NCBI GenBank assembly: GCA_022709775.1
Contig: JAKLIE010000044.1
Location: 1-9,146 of the forward strand
Length of the DNA: 9,146 bases
From: Pseudomonadota bacterium
GTDB taxonomy: Bacteria > Pseudomonadota > Gammaproteobacteria > Burkholderiales > Casimicrobiaceae
Direction of reading: 5' to 3'
Shown: positions 1 to 6,964 of the stretch, in pieces
Position numbering within the stretch: position 1 is the first letter of the stretch
How the letters are laid out: the number at the start of each line of letters is the position of its first letter
Translations under genes and position numbers: made by a program
The notes under the pieces: model-generated
What the model saw: the letters and a program-made list of their open reading frames with translations, nothing else
The model's database searches: none
What the model was told of the DNA's origin: nothing

Positions 1-464
1 TCGCGCTCGCGCGGCCGGTCGAGCTCGACGAGGAACACGCTCTGCCAGCGCCCGAGCACGGGCTTCCCGCCCATCACGGGCACCGTCTCGCTCGCCGAGA
101 GGAGGAGGTGCTGGCAGTGCGAGTGCCCGTTGGGGCACTCGTCCTCGGTCATGTTCGCTGTGCGGATCACGAAGTCGTTGTGGCGGTAGTCGCCCTCCGG
201 GGGCGCGACGTTCTCGAGAAAGCGCGCCATGTCCCGCAGGAGGAGCGGCTCGTTCTCGTTGATCTTCACCGCCGCGGTCGTGTGGCGGGAGAAGACGGTC
301 ACCGTGCCGTCCTGAATTCCCGAGGCCTCGACCGCTTTGCGCACGTCGTCTGTGATGTCGATGAACTCCGGCGCGCGTCCGGCGATGCGCCGGATGGTCG
401 TCCGGTGGAGGCGCATGCCCGCCGCCTCCTCGATCGTCGTCTCCGCGGATCCTTTCTGTTTCAT
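1..464 (-). CDS. yjbQ: YjbQ/UPF0047 family protein (secondary thiamine-phosphate synthase fold), 3' end cut by window edge
   Basis: 154 codons are visible; by family length only some ten C-terminal residues should be missing. Family hallmarks are the segment VFSRHTTAAVKINENEP (about residues 57-73, with H61), a Cys/His cluster ECPNGHSHCQ (residues 109-118: C110, H114, H116, C117), and SASETVPV followed by LGRWQSVFLVELD. Some members of this family show weak thiamine-phosphate synthase activity, but the physiological role is unsettled and I infer no hopanoid function. The ATG at 464 overlaps the ispH stop as ATGA, and the first codons are A-rich, as is common at real starts. The upstream G run (471-476) is only a mediocre ribosome site. 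A second ATG at 416 has a strong GAGGAGG eight bases upstream and starts where the family domain usually begins, so the true start may be 416. It is the last visible cistron of the operon. Confidence 0.88.
   Translation of the reverse strand, partial: MKQKGSAETTIEEAAGMRLHRTTIRRIAGRAPEFIDITDDVRKAVEASGIQDGTVTVFSRHTTAAVKINENEPLLLRDMARFLENVAPPEGDYRHNDFVIRTANMTEDECPNGHSHCQHLLLSASETVPVMGGKPVLGRWQSVFLVELDRPRER
425..431 (-). promoter_or_regulatory. Strong Shine-Dalgarno sequence in front of the alternative yjbQ start
   Basis: On the minus strand this reads GAGGAGG and lies eight bases before an in-frame ATG at 416-414. Starting there would remove 16 residues and begin the protein at the usual family N-terminus (MRLHRTTIRR...). 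It is recorded because it competes with the coupled ATGA start at 464. It may instead be chance, since GAG GAG G also encodes two Glu codons of the longer form. Confidence 0.45.
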
Positions 465-1345
465 TTCGATCCCCCCGTCTCCCCGGCCGTCGCGCCGCGC
501 TCGAGGCGGCGGACGACGTCGCGTATGGCGTCGTCGGGCGTCGAGGCGCCCGCCGTGACGCCGAGTCTTTTCCCTTCGCCAAACCACGTGTCTTCGATCT
601 CGTCCGCGGACTCGATGGAGTGAGTCCGCACGCCCGTTGCCGCGCACGTCTCCGCGAGCTTGCGCGTGTTCGCCGAATCGCGGCTCCCGACGACGAACAG
701 AACGTCCACATCGCGCGCCAGCTCCTCCGCGGCCTGGTACCGCCGTCCGGTCTCCGGGCACGTCGTGTCGACGATGCGAATCTCGGGCACTCGCCCGGTC
801 AGTCGCCGCACGAGCGCCTGGGAGAACTGGGCGAACATCTCCGGGCTCTTCGTCGTCTGCGAGATCACGGCCACGCCGCGCGGGCCGGGCGGCACCTCGA
901 CGTCGGGCGACTGGGTCGCGATGCCGCGCCCACGCGTCCACGACAAGATGCCGCGCACCTCGGGATGCGCCGCCTCGCCGTAGAGGACGACGCCGTATCC
1001 TTCCTCCGCGAGGCGGGCCGCGGTCTCTTGGGCGCGGCGCACGATCGGGCAGGTCGTGTCGACGAGACGCAGCCCGCGCCGCGCGATCTCGGCCACGACG
1101 TCTTCTCCCGCGCCGTGCGCGGTGATCGCCACGGTGCCGCCGGCGGGAACCTCGTCGAGACTCTTCACGACGCGCGCTCCCTTGCGCGCCAGCGCGTCGA
1201 CGACGTGCGCGTTGTGGACGGTCGCTCCGAGCGTGTACAGCGGCCCGCTCGAACTCGAACTCGCCAACTCCGTCTCGATCTGGTGCACGGCCCGACGGAC
1301 GCCGCCGCAGAATCCGAGCACCTTCGCCTTCACGATCTCGCTCAT
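461..1345 (-). CDS. ispH: 4-hydroxy-3-methylbut-2-enyl diphosphate reductase (IspH/LytB)
   Basis: IspH is the last MEP-pathway enzyme: it reductively dehydroxylates HMBPP to IPP and DMAPP in the cytoplasm with a [4Fe-4S] cluster. The 294-residue product has full family length. The three cluster cysteines are present: C13 in GFCGGV, C99 in VDTTCP and C196 in VDTTCPET. The substrate-binding histidines H44 (TVHN), H77 (AHG) and H127 (AHPEV), the catalytic glutamate E129, T165 in ISQTT, the VGSRDSANT loop (219-227) and GVTAGASTPD (262-271) are all in place. The usual Gly before H127 is Ala here, and a five-serine run (29-33) fills the loop after the first helix. The ATG at 1345 overlaps the cyclase stop as ATGA and has a GGGAG-type ribosome site; longer upstream forms would lie inside the cyclase gene. 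It is coupled to yjbQ by another ATGA. Confidence 0.97.
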   Translation of the reverse strand: MSEIVKAKVLGFCGGVRRAVHQIETELASSSSSGPLYTLGATVHNAHVVDALARKGARVVKSLDEVPAGGTVAITAHGAGEDVVAEIARRGLRLVDTTCPIVRRAQETAARLAEEGYGVVLYGEAAHPEVRGILSWTRGRGIATQSPDVEVPPGPRGVAVISQTTKSPEMFAQFSQALVRRLTGRVPEIRIVDTTCPETGRRYQAAEELARDVDVLFVVGSRDSANTRKLAETCAATGVRTHSIESADEIEDTWFGEGKRLGVTAGASTPDDAIRDVVRRLERGATAGETGGSK

Positions 1346-3279
1346 GCCCGTTCTCCCGTTGTCCCTGTCCGGAGCGCGATCGCGCGGCGGTATCGCCCCA
1401 ACGCCATGAGCGGGAAGACGTCGCGGTAGATGTGGTAGCGGATCATGAAGTCGGTCGGGAACCCCGTTCCTGTGAACGCTTCTTCGTTCCACCCGCCGTC
1501 CGCCCGCTGCGTCCGCGCGAGGTACTCGACCCCCCGCGCGGTCGCGGGGTGTCCTTCCTCGCCCGCGGCCAGGAGAGCGAGAAGCGCCCACGCCGTCTGC
1601 GACGCCGTGGACTCCCCTCGTCCTCGCCATGCGGGGTCGAAGTACCCGTCGATCTTCTCACCCCATCCGCCGTCCGCGTTCTGACGCTCGACCAGCCAGT
1701 CGACGGCCCGCCGGACGTGCGGCGCCGACATGTCTTCGCCGACCGCGGCGAGCGCCGGAAGCACGGCGCCCGTTCCATAGATCAGGTTGACGCCCCAGCG
1801 CCCCCACCACGCCCCGTCCGGCTCCTGCTCGCGCCGGAGGTAGCGGACGGCCCGGCGCACGGCCGGATGGTCGCTGTACCCGCTTCGAGCGAGGAACTCG
1901 ACGATGTGCGCCGTGACGTCGGCGGACGGCGGGTCGATCATCTCGCCGAAGTCGGCGAACGGGATCTTGCGCGTCCACGTCTGCGTGTTGTTCCTGTCGA
2001 AGGCGCCCCAACCGCCGCCCCGGCTCTGCATGCCGAGCAGCCAGCGCATGCCGAGATCGATCGCCCGCCCCTTCGCGCGCTCGTCAAGGTCCACGCCCTG
2101 AATCGCCATCAGCACGATCGACGTATCGTCGGTGTCTGGGTAGGTGTCGTTCTGGAACTCGAACGCCCAGCCGCCCGAGGGCGCGCTCGACCGCACCTGC
2201 CAATCGCCCTTCCCCTCGATCTGCTCCCCGAGCAGCCAACGGCCGCCGCGAGCGAGGGACGGGTGATCGGCCGCCACGTCCGCGTCCTCGAGCGCGATCA
2301 TCGCGAGGCCCGTGTCCCACACGGGCGAGAGACAGGACTGAACGTGCATCTCGCGGCCATCGTCGAGGACGAACCCTTGCGGGCCATAGAACCCGGCGAA
2401 CCCGCGCCGAAGCGGGCCGTCCTCGTCGAGCGAGTGCCCGAGGAGCTGGAGCGCGATGAGGGAGTAGACCCACGGCGGCTGGATGCCGCCCCACGCGCCG
2501 TCGGCCTCTTGCCGCTCGAGGATCCACTCCGTCGCCTTCCGAATCGCGCGCTTCCGCAGCGGCTTCCACGGGGACCGCTCGAGACCGTGAAGCGCCTTGT
2601 CGGCGAGGAGGAAGAGCGCCGGGACGAGGCCCCGCTTCGTCGACCGCACGCGCAGATCGGCCCGGGCTCGGCTGTTCGCGAACAACTCATCGACGCGCGC
2701 CTCGGGCGGGAGCGGCACGACAGGCTTCTTCGCCATCACGATCGCCAGAGGCACGATCGTCTGCCGCGCCCAACAGCCGAAGGAGTAGATGCTGGCAGGG
2801 AACCAAGCGGGCAGGAGGACGAACTCGGGCGGCAAGACGGGAAGTCCCTGCCAGTCCCACTCGCCCATCATCGCGAGCCAGATCTTCGTGAAGACGCGCG
2901 AGCGCTCGACGCCGCCCTTCTCAAGGATGTACGCCCGCGCCCGGGCCATCTCCGGCCGCTCCGGGGCGAACCCGGCCATCTTCAGCGCAGCGTAGGCTTC
3001 GATCGTCGTCGAGAGGTCGGCCGGGCCTGCGGCCCAATTGGCCCACGTCCCATCCGCTCTCTGCTTCGTCAGGATGTAGGCCGCGGCACGCGATCGCTCC
3101 TCGGGGTCGGCGTTGCCGAGGATGTGGCGCAAGAAGACGTGCTCGGCCGTGATCGAGACGTTCGACTCGAGCTCGGCCCACCAGTAGCCCGCCGGATCCT
3201 GGATCGCAAGCAGGTGCGAGACGGCGGCGTCGATCGCCGCGTCGACGGCCCGCCGATCGGTCCGCGCTTCGTCAGGCAT
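1342..3279 (-). CDS. shc: Squalene-hopene cyclase (HpnF type)
   Basis: This monotopic membrane triterpene cyclase folds squalene into hopene and hopanol, the core hopanoid step. At 645 residues it has normal length. The catalytic acid motif is DTDDTS (382-387), matching the bacterial DXDDTA box, with D384 as the likely proton donor. Other signatures are SPVWDTGLA (318-326), GGWAFEFQNDTYP (369-381) and DPPSADVTAH (449-458, with H458 assisting the acid). QW repeats are spread along the chain (near 27, 73, 257, 418, 485, 533 and 591), and the C-terminus has YGTGAVLPAL, TASQTAWALLAL and GTGFPTDFMIRYHIYR. It lacks the DCTAE motif of oxidosqualene cyclases, so squalene is the expected substrate. 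The ATG at 3279 overlaps the ispG end by eight bases, behind a G-rich ribosome site. Adjacent hpnG and hpnH support the hopanoid role. Confidence 0.97.
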   Translation of the reverse strand: MPDEARTDRRAVDAAIDAAVSHLLAIQDPAGYWWAELESNVSITAEHVFLRHILGNADPEERSRAAAYILTKQRADGTWANWAAGPADLSTTIEAYAALKMAGFAPERPEMARARAYILEKGGVERSRVFTKIWLAMMGEWDWQGLPVLPPEFVLLPAWFPASIYSFGCWARQTIVPLAIVMAKKPVVPLPPEARVDELFANSRARADLRVRSTKRGLVPALFLLADKALHGLERSPWKPLRKRAIRKATEWILERQEADGAWGGIQPPWVYSLIALQLLGHSLDEDGPLRRGFAGFYGPQGFVLDDGREMHVQSCLSPVWDTGLAMIALEDADVAADHPSLARGGRWLLGEQIEGKGDWQVRSSAPSGGWAFEFQNDTYPDTDDTSIVLMAIQGVDLDERAKGRAIDLGMRWLLGMQSRGGGWGAFDRNNTQTWTRKIPFADFGEMIDPPSADVTAHIVEFLARSGYSDHPAVRRAVRYLRREQEPDGAWWGRWGVNLIYGTGAVLPALAAVGEDMSAPHVRRAVDWLVERQNADGGWGEKIDGYFDPAWRGRGESTASQTAWALLALLAAGEEGHPATARGVEYLARTQRADGGWNEEAFTGTGFPTDFMIRYHIYRDVFPLMALGRYRRAIALRTGTTGERA

Positions 3280-4357
3280 GTTGGGCCCCCTTCTCGCCTT
3301 CCGCCGCCCGGCGCGCGAGGCGTTCGCGGACGACGCGCACGATCTCGCCGGCGAGTCTCTCCTCGGGCACCGCGGCCGCGACGATCTCGCCCTCGACGTA
3401 GATCGAACCTTGTCCCTTGCTGCCGACGAGACCGACCTCGGCGTCTCGCACCTCGCCCAGCCCGTTTACGACGCAGCCCATGAGCGCGACCTTGATCGGC
3501 TCCGCGATGTCGGCCAGCGCCAGGCGCACGTCGCCGGCGACGGCCGCGAGGTCGATACCCGTCCGGCCGCACGTCGGGCACACGTGGAAGTCCACGCCGC
3601 GCGAGCGAAGTCCCAGAGAGCGCAGGATCTCGTACGCCGCCCGCACTTCCTCGACCGGGTCGCCGGCGAGCGAGACCCGCACTGTGTCGCCGATGCCCCC
3701 CGCGAAGAGGATGCCGAGGCCGACGGCGGAGCGGATGGCCCCCTCCCAGACGGTGCCCGCCTCGGTGATCCCGACGTGGAGCGGATAGTCGACCTCGCGG
3801 GCGATCGCGCGGTACGCGTCGATCGTCATCCGCACGTCGGTCGCCTTGAGCGACACGACGATGTCGGCGAAGCCCAGGCGCTCGAGCAGGCGGATCTCGT
3901 GGAGCGCGCTGTCGACCATGCCTGCGACGGACGCTCGCCCGTGCGCGTCGAGGTAGGCCTTGGCGAGCGATCCTGAGTTCGCGCCGACTCGAATCGGCAC
4001 GCGAGCCCGCGCCGCCGCCTCGGCAACCTGGGCGATCTTGCCCGGGTCGGTGATGTTCCCGGGGTTGAGGCGCAGTTTGTCGACTCCCGCCTCGATCGCC
4101 GCGAGGGCGAGCCGGTGGTCGAAGTGGATATCGGCGACGAGCGGAATCGCGATGGCCTTCCGAATCGCCGGCAACGCGGCGGCTGCCTCCGCGTCCGGGA
4201 CCGCGACGCGGACGATCTCGCACCCCGCCTTCGCGAGGCACTCGATCTGCGCGACGGTCGCGGCGACGTCGGCCGTTTGGGTGTTCGTCATCGACTGGAC
4301 CGAGATGGGCGCGCCGCCTCCGATCTCGACCCCGCCCACGTTCACGCGTCGCGGCAT
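3272..4357 (-). CDS. ispG: 4-hydroxy-3-methylbut-2-en-1-yl diphosphate synthase (IspG/GcpE)
   Basis: IspG converts MEcPP to HMBPP, the penultimate MEP step, with a [4Fe-4S] cluster fed by ferredoxin or flavodoxin. The 361-residue protein is the short, two-domain bacterial form: a TIM barrel (about 1-245) with VQSMTNTQT (20-28), ADIHFDHR (75-82) and KLRLNPGNI (94-102), then the cluster domain. The cluster cysteines are C260 and C263 (CPTCGRTG) and C295 (GCVVNG); E302 is the likely fourth ligand. The motif usually written VNGPGE reads VNGLGE (L300). The ATG at 4357 is chosen because GGGAGG lies seven bases upstream and the protein then starts just before the family's conserved start; it overlaps the hpnG end by 16 bases. 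The frame stays open further upstream only as a shadow of hpnG. Its stop overlaps the cyclase start. Confidence 0.97.
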   Translation of the reverse strand: MPRRVNVGGVEIGGGAPISVQSMTNTQTADVAATVAQIECLAKAGCEIVRVAVPDAEAAAALPAIRKAIAIPLVADIHFDHRLALAAIEAGVDKLRLNPGNITDPGKIAQVAEAAARARVPIRVGANSGSLAKAYLDAHGRASVAGMVDSALHEIRLLERLGFADIVVSLKATDVRMTIDAYRAIAREVDYPLHVGITEAGTVWEGAIRSAVGLGILFAGGIGDTVRVSLAGDPVEEVRAAYEILRSLGLRSRGVDFHVCPTCGRTGIDLAAVAGDVRLALADIAEPIKVALMGCVVNGLGEVRDAEVGLVGSKGQGSIYVEGEIVAAAVPEERLAGEIVRVVRERLARRAAEGEKGAQHA

Positions 4358-4983
4358 GGTTCCGCCTCCCACGCTTCGACGAGGCAGTTGATGGCCGAGC
4401 CGAGCCGCTCGGCTGCCACCCCCGCGGCCTTCGCGACGCGGGCGGTCGCGCCCGGGTGCCGCAGGACGGAGAGCCAGAAGGGCCTGTCGGACGAGAAGGG
4501 CAGATCCTCGCCGGCTGTATCGAGGACGCTGCGACACGACACGAACGGGACGGAGCGCGCGGCCGCCCAGCAGGCCAGCGTCGCCGTCTCGAGGTCGACT
4601 GCGGCCACTCCGCGGGCCGCGAGCTTCTCTTTGTCGATGCGGCGTGCAACCTGCGCCGGGCACTCGACCGGCGCCAGGCGCGACGAAATCCCGTGCCGCG
4701 CGAGGATCTGGCCGGCTCTCTCGGCGAGCGCGCGGCGGAAACGCTCCGCCTGGCCTTCCGTGCGGACCTCGCACGCGATCACAAGGTCGCCGACCTCGAG
4801 GTCGGGAGCCGTCGCGCCGCAGAAGCCGGTCGAGACGAGGAGGTCAGGGAGCGGGCCGTCGCCTAGAGCGCGCGAGAGGTCGACCGCCGCGCTGGCGCCC
4901 ATTCCCGTGTGGACGACGCGGACGCCGGCCCGAGGCCGGATCCTTTTCGTCTCACTCCGAAAGCACGCCGTCACGACGATCAC
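4342..4983 (-). CDS. hpnG: Hopanoid-associated nucleoside phosphorylase HpnG
   Basis: HpnG belongs to the purine nucleoside phosphorylase/MTA-SAH nucleosidase fold. In established hopanoid work it releases adenine from adenosylhopane, giving a phosphoribosyl-hopane. The 213-residue product fits. Seen in the sequence are a short N-terminal strand IVVTACFRSE (2-11), the phosphate/ribose loop TGMGAS (26-31), STGFCGA (51-57), the substrate motif VDLETA (129-134, like VDMES in MTA/SAH nucleosidases) and RSVLDTAGEDLPF (151-163). The assignment as HpnG, not a general nucleosidase, leans on the directly adjacent hpnH and the cyclase two genes on. The start is a GTG at 4983 overlapping the hpnH stop as GTGA; its ribosome site is weak, so translation probably depends on coupling from hpnH. 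There is no signal peptide; the protein is cytoplasmic. Confidence 0.9.
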   Translation of the reverse strand: MIVVTACFRSETKRIRPRAGVRVVHTGMGASAAVDLSRALGDGPLPDLLVSTGFCGATAPDLEVGDLVIACEVRTEGQAERFRRALAERAGQILARHGISSRLAPVECPAQVARRIDKEKLAARGVAAVDLETATLACWAAARSVPFVSCRSVLDTAGEDLPFSSDRPFWLSVLRHPGATARVAKAAGVAAERLGSAINCLVEAWEAEPCRDA

Positions 4984-5984
4984 GCGCCCCACACCCCTCG
5001 CGCTACGCGGAGGAGACGCGCCGGCTTCGACAGGGCGTCGAGAATCGACGCGCCCTCGAACGACGCGTGCATCATGCAGTTGCCGCAACGCGGGTCGACC
5101 CCCGGGCCGTACTTCGTCCACAGCTCGGGCGCGAACAGCTCGGACACGTCGTCGGTGTGCCGATCGGCGAGCGCGTAGCACGGCAGGCGCCACCCCTTCA
5201 CCGTGTACGTCACGGTCGTCCACGCGGCGCACGGGTACTCGCGGTCTCCGCGCAGGAAGTCGAGGTAGAGCGGGTTGTTGTAGAAGGGGAACTTCTTCTC
5301 CGGGTCGAGGACGCGCCGGAACACGCGGATCGACTCGGAGCGCTCGAGGAAGAGGTCCCGATCCTGCACGTCGCCGTAGGCAAAGCCCGGCGACACCATC
5401 AGGCCCTCGACCCCCATCGCCTGGAGGTCGGCGAACAACGTGTGGAGGTCGCCCGCATCCGAACCGTGAAAGAGCGTCGTGTTCGTGCAGACGCGGTGCC
5501 CGCGCTCGATCGCCGCGCGGATCCCGGCGACGGCCGTCTTGTGCGTCCCCGGGCGTTCCGTCACGCTGTCGTGGACGGCCTCCGTCCCGTCGAGGTGAAC
5601 GACGAAGCAGAGCTGGCGCGACGGAGGGAACAGGTCGAGCTTCTCTCGCAGCAAGAGGCCGTTCGTGCACAGGTACATGAAGCGCCCGTCGTCGCGCAAC
5701 GCGCGGACGATGTCGCCGATCTGCCCGTGCAAGAGGGGCTCGCCGCCCGACACGGAGACGATCGGCGCGCCCGACGCGCGCACGGCGGCGAGGCACTCGT
5801 CCACCGAGAGGCGGCGGTCGATGACGTCGCGGTATTCGCGGACCCGGCCGCATCCAGCGCAGGCGAGGTTGCAGGCCTCGAGCGGCTCGAGCATCGTGAC
5901 GAACGGGAAGCGCTTCTCCCGCCTGATCTTGTTCCTGGCGATGTGTCGCGCCACTGCGACGTCGAGCGTGAACGGTCGGCTCAC
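4980..5984 (-). CDS. hpnH: Adenosyl-hopene transferase HpnH (radical SAM)
   Basis: HpnH uses SAM to generate a 5'-deoxyadenosyl radical that adds to hopene (diploptene), creating the C35 side-chain precursor adenosylhopane. The 334-residue protein has the radical SAM cluster motif CNLACAGC (C38, C42, C45), the SAM-binding SVSGGEPLLHG (77-87), a CTNGLLL strand (106-112) and the VVHLDGTEAVHDS region (128-140). The C-terminal domain typical of HpnH carries further cysteines: C252 (YPCAAW), C269 (LPCYAL), and C300 and C303 (RCGNC). N-terminal basic residues (16-26) precede the barrel; there is no signal peptide. The start is a GTG at 5984, overlapping the prenyl synthase stop as GTGA and preceded by GGGAGG. 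It overlaps hpnG by four bases. The neighbours make the HpnH call much more likely than a generic radical SAM protein. Confidence 0.95.
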   Translation of the reverse strand: MSRPFTLDVAVARHIARNKIRREKRFPFVTMLEPLEACNLACAGCGRVREYRDVIDRRLSVDECLAAVRASGAPIVSVSGGEPLLHGQIGDIVRALRDDGRFMYLCTNGLLLREKLDLFPPSRQLCFVVHLDGTEAVHDSVTERPGTHKTAVAGIRAAIERGHRVCTNTTLFHGSDAGDLHTLFADLQAMGVEGLMVSPGFAYGDVQDRDLFLERSESIRVFRRVLDPEKKFPFYNNPLYLDFLRGDREYPCAAWTTVTYTVKGWRLPCYALADRHTDDVSELFAPELWTKYGPGVDPRCGNCMMHASFEGASILDALSKPARLLRVARGVWGA

Positions 5985-6964
5985 TTGGCCCTCCCCGCGA
6001 GATAGCTGATCAGATCGTCGATCTCGGTCCGCCCGCGCGGCGAGAGCGGGATCGCGTCCAGCACTTCCGCTGCGGCAACGAGGTGCTGGCGGACGGCGGC
6101 GTCCGCCGCCCGCGCCGCGCCGGCCCGATCCATGAGGGCGATCACCCAGGATACGTCCTCTTCCCGCACCACATCGCCGGAGTAGACGGCCTCCAGCTTC
6201 GCTCTGTCCGCCGCGTCGGCGCCTGCGCCCGTCCAGACTACCGGGAACGACTTCTTGCGTCGCCGCACGTCGGATCCCTGGGGCTTGCCCACGACATCGC
6301 CGTCTCCCCAGATCCCCAGCGCGTCGTCGCGAATCTGGAACGCCCTCCCCATGGACAGTCCGAGCTTCCGAAGCGACTCGAGCACGGCCGGAGGGGCGCC
6401 GGCGATGAGGCCGCCCAGCTCGAGCGCGCAGCGCAAGAGGGCGCCCGTCTTCTTGTCGATCATCGCGTAGTACTCGTCGATCTTCACGAAGCGTCTCTCG
6501 TAGGAGAGGTCGAGCGACTGCCCCTCGATCATGTCCACCGTCGCCTCGGCCAGGCACGCCGCGGCGGCCGCGCCACAGCGCGCGGCCTCGCGCGCCGCGA
6601 TCGCGTGCAGGAGGTCGCCCGCGTTGATCGCCTCGGCCTCGCCGTGGACGGCCCACAGGGTCGGCCGACCGCGCCTCGTCCGGTCTCGGTCCTGGATGTC
6701 GTCGTGCACGAGGGAGAAGTTGTGTACCAGCTCAAGCGCGACGGCGGCGGGGAGCGCCGCGCGCGTGCGGCTGCCGAGTTCGCCCGCGAAGAACAGGACG
6801 AGGCTCGGACGCAAGAGCTTGCCCGCGAGGTCGGCCGGCCGGCCGGCCTCGTCCTCGATCCCGACGTGTCGTCGAACGAGCCCCGAAAGAGGCGACGGCC
6901 CGGCCAGCGCGTCGCGCAGTCCGGTCAGCAGGATCTCGCGGTTCTTCGTGAGGAGGTCGCTCAC
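5981..6964 (-). CDS. Polyprenyl (geranylgeranyl/farnesyl-type) diphosphate synthase
   Basis: An all-helical trans-prenyltransferase that condenses IPP onto allylic diphosphates using Mg2+ bound by two Asp-rich motifs. The first is HDDIQD (D88, D89, D92), followed by RTRRGRPTLW with the diphosphate-binding arginines. The second is RDDALGIWGD (D213, D214, D221), a DDxxG form seen in a sub-branch of the family, not the usual DDxxD. GKLLRPSL (48-55), MIEGQSLDL (145-153), KKTGALL (171-177) and GRAFQIRDD also fit. The 327 residues are in the normal range. F83, five residues before the first motif, resembles the arrangement in short-chain (C15-C20) enzymes, but product length cannot be read off safely. 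The GTG start at 6964 overlaps the regulator stop as GTGA, with AGGGAG upstream. In this operon it most likely supplies prenyl diphosphate for squalene; a role in other isoprenoids is possible. Confidence 0.93.
   Translation of the reverse strand: MSDLLTKNREILLTGLRDALAGPSPLSGLVRRHVGIEDEAGRPADLAGKLLRPSLVLFFAGELGSRTRAALPAAVALELVHNFSLVHDDIQDRDRTRRGRPTLWAVHGEAEAINAGDLLHAIAAREAARCGAAAAACLAEATVDMIEGQSLDLSYERRFVKIDEYYAMIDKKTGALLRCALELGGLIAGAPPAVLESLRKLGLSMGRAFQIRDDALGIWGDGDVVGKPQGSDVRRRKKSFPVVWTGAGADAADRAKLEAVYSGDVVREEDVSWVIALMDRAGAARAADAAVRQHLVAAAEVLDAIPLSPRGRTEIDDLISYLAGRAK

Noticed and set aside
1432..3483. Long plus-strand open frame (683 codons) opposite the squalene-hopene cyclase gene
   Set aside because: The translation is Arg/Pro-rich with no recognisable domain. 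Frames opposite high-GC genes stay open by codon bias, and the minus strand here encodes an unmistakable cyclase.
3069..4649. Minus-strand 526-codon frame spanning ispG and the start of the cyclase
   Set aside because: It is out of frame with both genes, Arg-rich and without motifs.
4115..5680. Long plus-strand open frame (521 codons) opposite ispG, hpnG and hpnH
   Set aside because: It crosses three well-supported minus-strand genes and becomes a low-complexity Arg/Ser/Gly sequence; it is a GC shadow.
4984..5853. In-frame upstream extension of hpnG
   Set aside because: The extension translates to Arg-rich sequence and lies wholly inside hpnH in another frame. The GTG at 4983 starts exactly at the first strand of the phosphorylase fold.
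6833..6848. Perfect GGCC-GGCC-GGCC-GGCC palindrome
   Set aside because: It lies inside the prenyl synthase gene and simply encodes EAGRPAD in GC-rich codons. Nothing suggests a regulatory or recombination site.
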